NCBI GenBank assembly: GCA_907163375.1
Contig: CAJQUW010016185.1
Coordinates: 1 to 64,000 of the forward strand
From: Prostheceraeus crozeri
Taxonomy: Eukaryota; Platyhelminthes; Polycladida; Euryleptidae
Length of the DNA: 64,000 nt
Direction of reading: 5' to 3'
A program made the translations under genes and the position numbers. The notes below the pieces were generated by a model. The model saw only the letters and a list, made by a program, of their open reading frames with translations, searched no databases and was not told the DNA's origin. Shown piece after piece: positions 60,008-64,000 of this stretch (position 1 is the stretch's first letter; every line of letters begins with the position of its first letter).

Positions 60008-60648
60008 GTGGTTTTCAACCCATGATTGCTATTCCACAAGAAGAATATATACATCTGACTACAATGCAGAGTGTTCATCAACCTTGGGCAAATCAAATGT
60101 CACAACTTAATCAACAATATGAACAAGAAGCTGTACAAAGTAAAAATCCATATGATCGTTTGATAAAGCAGAGTTCTACCTTAGAAGAAATAAAACAATT
60201 GAAAGAAAAAATACGCAATGATCTTTCGCTTGGTTCACCCAAACCCTATCGCAATCGCTCACTGAGCTTATATCGAAGTCTCGAACCCAACTTGAAAATC
60301 ACACAACGAGGTGAAGTGGTTGGTGATGATGAAGCAGTCATTAGGGACTCAAGAGTGGAAGATTTAATTAATCATGCTGTTCGTGATCGTCGTCGTCACT
60401 TTACACTTACAGGATGGGAGTTCTTTTTAAAAAGTATGAAGAAATTCAATGTCCCAAAAGCAATTCTTGGACGTGATACCTTACAGGAAATGGAAAATGA
60501 TTCTACACCTAGGAAGAGAAAGTTGCAAAGTATAGAGAAACCTAAAAATAGAATCAAGCAAACTTTGAAAATACCCGAAAAGTTACCGAAGCGTATACCA
60601 AAACCTTCAACACGTTATCCATCATTTGATTTTATCACAGACTTTTAA
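60004..60648 (+). CDS. conserved element protein of unknown function, element 2
   Basis: The 214-residue homologue of 15976-16650 starts at an ATG overlapping the ATPase stop, and its stop overlaps the ATG of the Cys-rich gene (TAATG). Shared blocks are IPQEEYIHLT, LYRSLEPNLK and WEFFLKSMKKFNVPK. The tail is rich in Lys and Pro. Confidence 0.75.
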   Translation: MSGFQPMIAIPQEEYIHLTTMQSVHQPWANQMSQLNQQYEQEAVQSKNPYDRLIKQSSTLEEIKQLKEKIRNDLSLGSPKPYRNRSLSLYRSLEPNLKITQRGEVVGDDEAVIRDSRVEDLINHAVRDRRRHFTLTGWEFFLKSMKKFNVPKAILGRDTLQEMENDSTPRKRKLQSIEKPKNRIKQTLKIPEKLPKRIPKPSTRYPSFDFITDF

Positions 60649-60842
60649 TGAAGAAGCTATGTTGCATCCCATGTTCAGAGTTGCCAAACATTCATGTGTC
60701 ATTGAACTGCTTAAGTACATGTTGTAAAAGTGATTCATACAAGACGGCTCAAAAAAGTAGCAAAAGCAGGACTCAAACACAAACGCAAACCCTAGCGGAG
60801 AAAAAGACTGATACTTTGAGGCAAATAAACGATCCCTCTTAA
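60648..60842 (+). CDS. small Cys-rich protein, element 2
   Basis: The 64-residue protein starts MKKLCCIPCSELP like the element 1 protein. It has fewer Cys (STCC near the middle) and a polar QTQTQT tail. The conserved start and position between the same neighbours are the evidence. Confidence 0.6.
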   Translation: MKKLCCIPCSELPNIHVSLNCLSTCCKSDSYKTAQKSSKSRTQTQTQTLAEKKTDTLRQINDPS

Positions 60843-60848
60843 TAGACG

Positions 60849-61916
60849 ATGGATGAACATCTGAAATCAATTTACTATAACCCAAAGCATTATGCAGGTT
60901 ATGCTTCAGTGAAAAAGTTGTCACAAGCAAGTGGTTATTCACAGAAGCAAGTGAAGAGATGGTTAAAAGCTCAATCTGCATATACATTGCACACACAAGC
61001 TCGACAACGTTATCCTACCCGTTCTTATATCGTTCATGATATTGATGAACAATGGCAAGCAGATTTGGCTGATGTTTCTTTATTAGCTAAAAAGAATAAA
61101 GGCTATCGCTTTCTCCTAACTGTCATTGACTTATTTTCTCGTTATGCTTGGGTTCAACCACTCAAGACAAAGCGTGGTGAAGAAGTGGCCGAGGCTTTCC
61201 AAAATATTTTCAGTGAAGGACGCATTCCCACACGTATTCAGACTGATCAAGGGAAAGAGTTTGAAAACAGACATGTGCGTGCTTTATTTCGCGAACACAA
61301 CATTGAGCTGTTTAGTGTGAAAAGTGCATACAAGGCTGCAGTGGTCGAGCGCTTTAACCGTACACTGAAAAGTCGTCTATGGCGCTATTTCACTGCAAAA
61401 GTAACACAAAAGTGGACAGATGTATTACAAGATGCTGTACACGCTTACAATCATTCTGTTCATCGTATGATTGGTCACAAACCTGCTGACATAACTCCAG
61501 ACATGGTGGATACAATCCGTGAAATCAATGCTAAACGCAAGTAACCATCACAAGGTAAACGTGACATTCAGGTTGGTGACAAAGTTCGCATTTCCAAGGT
61601 GAAAAGCGTGTTTGCGAAAGGCTATCTTCCCAATTGGACGGAAGAAATATTTACTGTCTCTGAGGTTAACAAGAAATTCAAGCCTACCACCTACAAGCTT
61701 CGCGATTATCATGGTGAAGAGATTGAGGGGAGTTTTTATCGTCATGAGATAACACCCATCAGCAAAGAAGATGATGACTACATGGTTGAAAAGATACTTC
61801 GTCACCAAATGCGACAAGGGGAAAAGTGGAGCCTGGTGAAATGGGCTGGCTATCCAAATTCAATGAACAGTTGGATTCGTCATTCTGACCTTTATCGTGT
61901 TAGTCAACGTTCCTAA
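60849..61916 (+). pseudogene. integrase with chromodomain, broken by one stop
   Basis: The catalytic core is complete: QWQADL, IQTDQGKEF and VVERFNRTL carry the Asp, Asp and Glu. A TAA at 61542-61544 (after INAKRK) interrupts the frame, which continues unchanged with VGDKVRISKVKSVF and the chromodomain (WSLVKWAGYP) to 61916. The truncated product would keep the core but lose the SH3-like and chromodomain parts. Confidence 0.9.
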
Positions 61917-61922
61917 GCAAAG
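61915..61922 (+). promoter_or_regulatory. octamer variant AAGCAAAG before the capsid cluster
   Basis: AAGCAAAG follows the integrase stop and lies 35 bases before ATG 61958, matching the site at 17922 of element 1. Confidence 0.5.
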
Positions 61923-61957
61923 TAATGAATTGTGTAAATATACATAAATAAATATCT

Positions 61958-62350
61958 ATGGATCAAACTGCTACGTTTTATTCTGCCCCCTCCTATGCTA
62001 GTCATGGAGCTGGCTTTCCCGTTTATGCTGGATCGAGACGTCAAAAAGGGGATAGTCTATTGGCTGATGTCAAAGGTATGATGCTCCCCACTATCGCAAA
62101 TGTGGGAAAATCAGCTTTAAAGGAAGCTGTAGGATTAGCAGCAGATGTAGCAGCTGATCCGCTTTCAGGAAGATTGCCGATTCGTGAATCGCTAAAGCGT
62201 CATGGAATACAGCGTTTGAAGAATGTCGGTAAGGCTGGTATCAGGTCTGTCATCAGTCATATCAATCCACTCTCTACTTCAGGCAAACGTAAGCGAAGAG
62301 CATCTCGTATACCTCCTAGCAAACGCAGACGACGTGGACTGTTTTTTTAA
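61958..62350 (+). CDS. basic core or minor virion protein, element 2
   Basis: The 130-residue homologue of 17960-18415 has TATFYSAPSYASHG, RRQKGDSLLADVKG, a helix AVGLAADVAADPLSGR and a basic tail (KRKRRASR, KRRRRG). It ends 3 bases before the capsid gene. Confidence 0.7.
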   Translation: MDQTATFYSAPSYASHGAGFPVYAGSRRQKGDSLLADVKGMMLPTIANVGKSALKEAVGLAADVAADPLSGRLPIRESLKRHGIQRLKNVGKAGIRSVISHINPLSTSGKRKRRASRIPPSKRRRRGLFF

Positions 62351-62353
62351 AAT

Positions 62354-63625
62354 ATGAAATGTAGAACCACATCCCTTTGCTTATTTGATAGAACACCTAT
62401 GCAGACGGATATCATTAGAAATTATGTATCCATTCGTTATCTACAGACAAGTATTGATTCTGGTAGTGTCATTGAATTTTTAATACCAGGAAATGATGCT
62501 GAGTACATCGATATAAATGACATCAATCTACATGTTAAGTTTAAGATAGTAAATAAGGACGGTACAAACCTTGACGAGAAGGACAAAGTAGCCGTGAATA
62601 ACTTGGCAATAGTAACGCTCTTCAAGGATGTATCATTGACCATTGGTGAAACTCGGGTTGAAGGTGGTCAACACAGTTATCCCTATCTCGGTTATTTTTC
62701 AACAGTCATGCAGTTCCAGCCACAAGCACAAAAGAGTCACATGGCTGTTATGGGTTGGTGTAAAGATGAAGCTGGTAAATTTGATAGTGACAAAAACAAG
62801 GGATTTGTCACTCGTGAAAAGTGGACTGCAGAAAGTAGGGTGTGTGAATTATATGGTCCCCTATACTTGGACTTTTTCCGTCAATCACGTTTCTTAATGG
62901 CAAAAGTAGACATGCGAGTTCATCTCTTACCGAACGATCCTAAATTTGTATTGAATTCTTATGGAGCAAAGACTGAGTTTAAGATTGTGTTTGAAAGTGT
63001 TAGACTTTATGTGCGACGAATGACAGTGAATCCTTCGGTGATTAATGGTCACGAGATGGGTTTGAAGAAGTATGATGCTCTTTATGATGTAAATCATACT
63101 GAGATCCATAGTTTCACCATTCCTCGTGCGCAAAAGAGCTTTGTCAAAGATAGTTTGTTTCCTATACAATCACCAAAAATGATCATTGTGGGATTGATTG
63201 CAAATGATGCATACAATGGTAATATATCGAAGAATCCCCTCAACTTTGAACACTTTGGTTTAAATCAAATCGGATTGTATCGCGATACTGATTGCATTCC
63301 TGGTACTCCTTTTTCCCCAGACTTTGCTAATTCTCGCTCATATCAAAATACTATGGAGACCTTTAAATACTGGAATACTGATGACACCAATGGTTTGACC
63401 TATGATGAATTTGCTAAAGGTTATACACTTTATGCATTTGATTTGACAGCAAACAATGAAGCAGGTGCTTCTTATCGTCCGGGTACTGCCACGAAGGGTC
63501 TTAAACTAGAATTCTTCTTTGAAAAAGATTTAACGAAAACAGTCAATGTACTCATCTATGCTGTGTTCGATTCCACCATTCGAATTAACAGACTACGTGA
63601 CGTTTCCGCTTCTTATACAAGTTAA
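62354..63625 (+). CDS. major capsid protein candidate, element 2
   Basis: The 423-residue frame is intact and aligns end to end with 18418-19695. Shared blocks include CELYGPLYLDFFRQS, NDAYNGNISKNPLNF, YWNTDDTNGLT and VNVLIYAVFDS. The strong conservation compared with neighbours suggests a structural protein under constraint. It ends TAATG with the protease start. Confidence 0.72.
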   Translation: MKCRTTSLCLFDRTPMQTDIIRNYVSIRYLQTSIDSGSVIEFLIPGNDAEYIDINDINLHVKFKIVNKDGTNLDEKDKVAVNNLAIVTLFKDVSLTIGETRVEGGQHSYPYLGYFSTVMQFQPQAQKSHMAVMGWCKDEAGKFDSDKNKGFVTREKWTAESRVCELYGPLYLDFFRQSRFLMAKVDMRVHLLPNDPKFVLNSYGAKTEFKIVFESVRLYVRRMTVNPSVINGHEMGLKKYDALYDVNHTEIHSFTIPRAQKSFVKDSLFPIQSPKMIIVGLIANDAYNGNISKNPLNFEHFGLNQIGLYRDTDCIPGTPFSPDFANSRSYQNTMETFKYWNTDDTNGLTYDEFAKGYTLYAFDLTANNEAGASYRPGTATKGLKLEFFFEKDLTKTVNVLIYAVFDSTIRINRLRDVSASYTS

Positions 63626-64000
63626 TGAGTTGGTTATCTGATGCAGAGCTAGAGAGAGTCGTTCAAGAACATGGTGATGAACGCGCTGTTGCAGCATTTC
63701 GAGGTGTGTTTTCCATTAATAATATGCCCACAGTTTTACCAAAAACACCCTCATTCATTATCAATGCTGATACTGATACAGCACACTTACCCGGCAAACA
63801 CTGGAAAGTTTTGTTTATTGATAAAAACTATTGCGGTGAAATCTTTGATTCATTGGCCTTACCAAATTGTTATTATGTCACACGTTTCATGAACCGTCAT
63901 TCACGAAAATGGATTCGCAATGCTTTGGCCTATCAACATCCCTTGTCTTCAACATGTGGAGCCTATGCCCTCTACTTTGTAATGCAACGACTACATTATG
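63625..64000 (+). CDS. adenain/Ulp1-type protease, element 2, cut by the window end
   Basis: The frame starts MSWLSDAELERVV and carries His in GKHWKVLFID, Asp in GEIFDSLA, and Gln/Cys in YQHPLSSTCGAYAL before running off the window. All catalytic residues are present. Confidence 0.88.
   Translation, partial: MSWLSDAELERVVQEHGDERAVAAFRGVFSINNMPTVLPKTPSFIINADTDTAHLPGKHWKVLFIDKNYCGEIFDSLALPNCYYVTRFMNRHSRKWIRNALAYQHPLSSTCGAYALYFVMQRLHY

Larger units (their letters stand above)
53965..64000 (+). mobile_element. second Polinton/Maverick (element 2), right part outside the window
   Basis: It begins AGTAGTAATCGC, like the AGTAGTAAGCAA of element 1, directly after ATCCAG (53959-53964), the expected 6-bp target duplicate. 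Gene order from the coiled-coil protein through ATPase, integrase, capsid and protease is recognisable. Frames are interrupted in three genes. The polymerase and the right terminal repeat are not in the window. Confidence 0.9.

Overview
The window is animal nuclear DNA, most likely from a marine invertebrate. It has short spliceosomal introns, AT-rich non-coding DNA and a dense mix of animal transposon classes: a non-LTR retrotransposon with an APE endonuclease, a Penelope-like element, a Ty3/gypsy element, a hAT element and two large virus-like Polinton/Maverick elements. I cannot name the species. Host genes are few: one convincing two-exon gene for a tryptophan-rich repeat protein (45813-49568) and one weak set of candidate exons (935-2441).

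Layout. Positions 1-10690 are host DNA with a 50-bp tandem repeat, a fragment of Polinton terminal repeat (2884-4290), a broken LINE (4303-5543), a truncated Penelope-like element (about 6100-7225) and a dispersed repeat present in two inverted copies. From 10694 to 42405 there is a minus-strand Ty3/gypsy retrotransposon. Its 628-bp LTR at the left is split by a complete Polinton, here called element 1 (10763-34591, 23829 bp), which is flanked by the 6-bp duplication GATATA and has long inverted terminal repeats starting AGTAGTAA and ending TTACTACT. Positions 42410-53964 are host DNA with the W-repeat gene, a foldback element in its intron, and LINE tails, one of them interrupted by a hAT element. 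From 53965 to the window end there is a second, diverged and partly decayed Polinton (element 2), cut off by the window edge inside its protease gene.

Element 1 carries a full virus-like gene set. These are a protein-primed type B DNA polymerase, a DEDD-type exonuclease, a packaging-type ATPase, a retrovirus-type integrase with chromodomain, basic core-like proteins, a major capsid candidate of the family I remember as F54H12.2-like, an adenain/Ulp1-type cysteine protease, two large paralogous proteins, small RING and Cys-rich proteins, a coiled-coil protein and, unexpectedly, a TATA-binding-protein-like protein. Two transcription styles are visible. Genes near the ends (235-aa protein, exonuclease, polymerase, coiled-coil protein) have CCAAT/TATA promoters and short introns, and three of them appear to use a first exon that codes for methionine only. 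The structural genes are packed in head-to-tail clusters with overlapping stop/start codons, and most clusters are preceded 21-38 bp upstream by an octamer ATGCAAAT/G (AAGCAAAG in element 2). An element-encoded TBP next to a shared non-TATA motif suggests that the element controls its own late transcription.

The gypsy element has its own surprise: the Pol polyprotein ends in a complete TatD-type metal-dependent nuclease domain with all its metal-binding motifs. The two elements differ in gene order: the coiled-coil gene, a tandem-repeat array and a nearly identical block of about 170 bp sit beside the polymerase end in element 1 but beside the structural genes in element 2.
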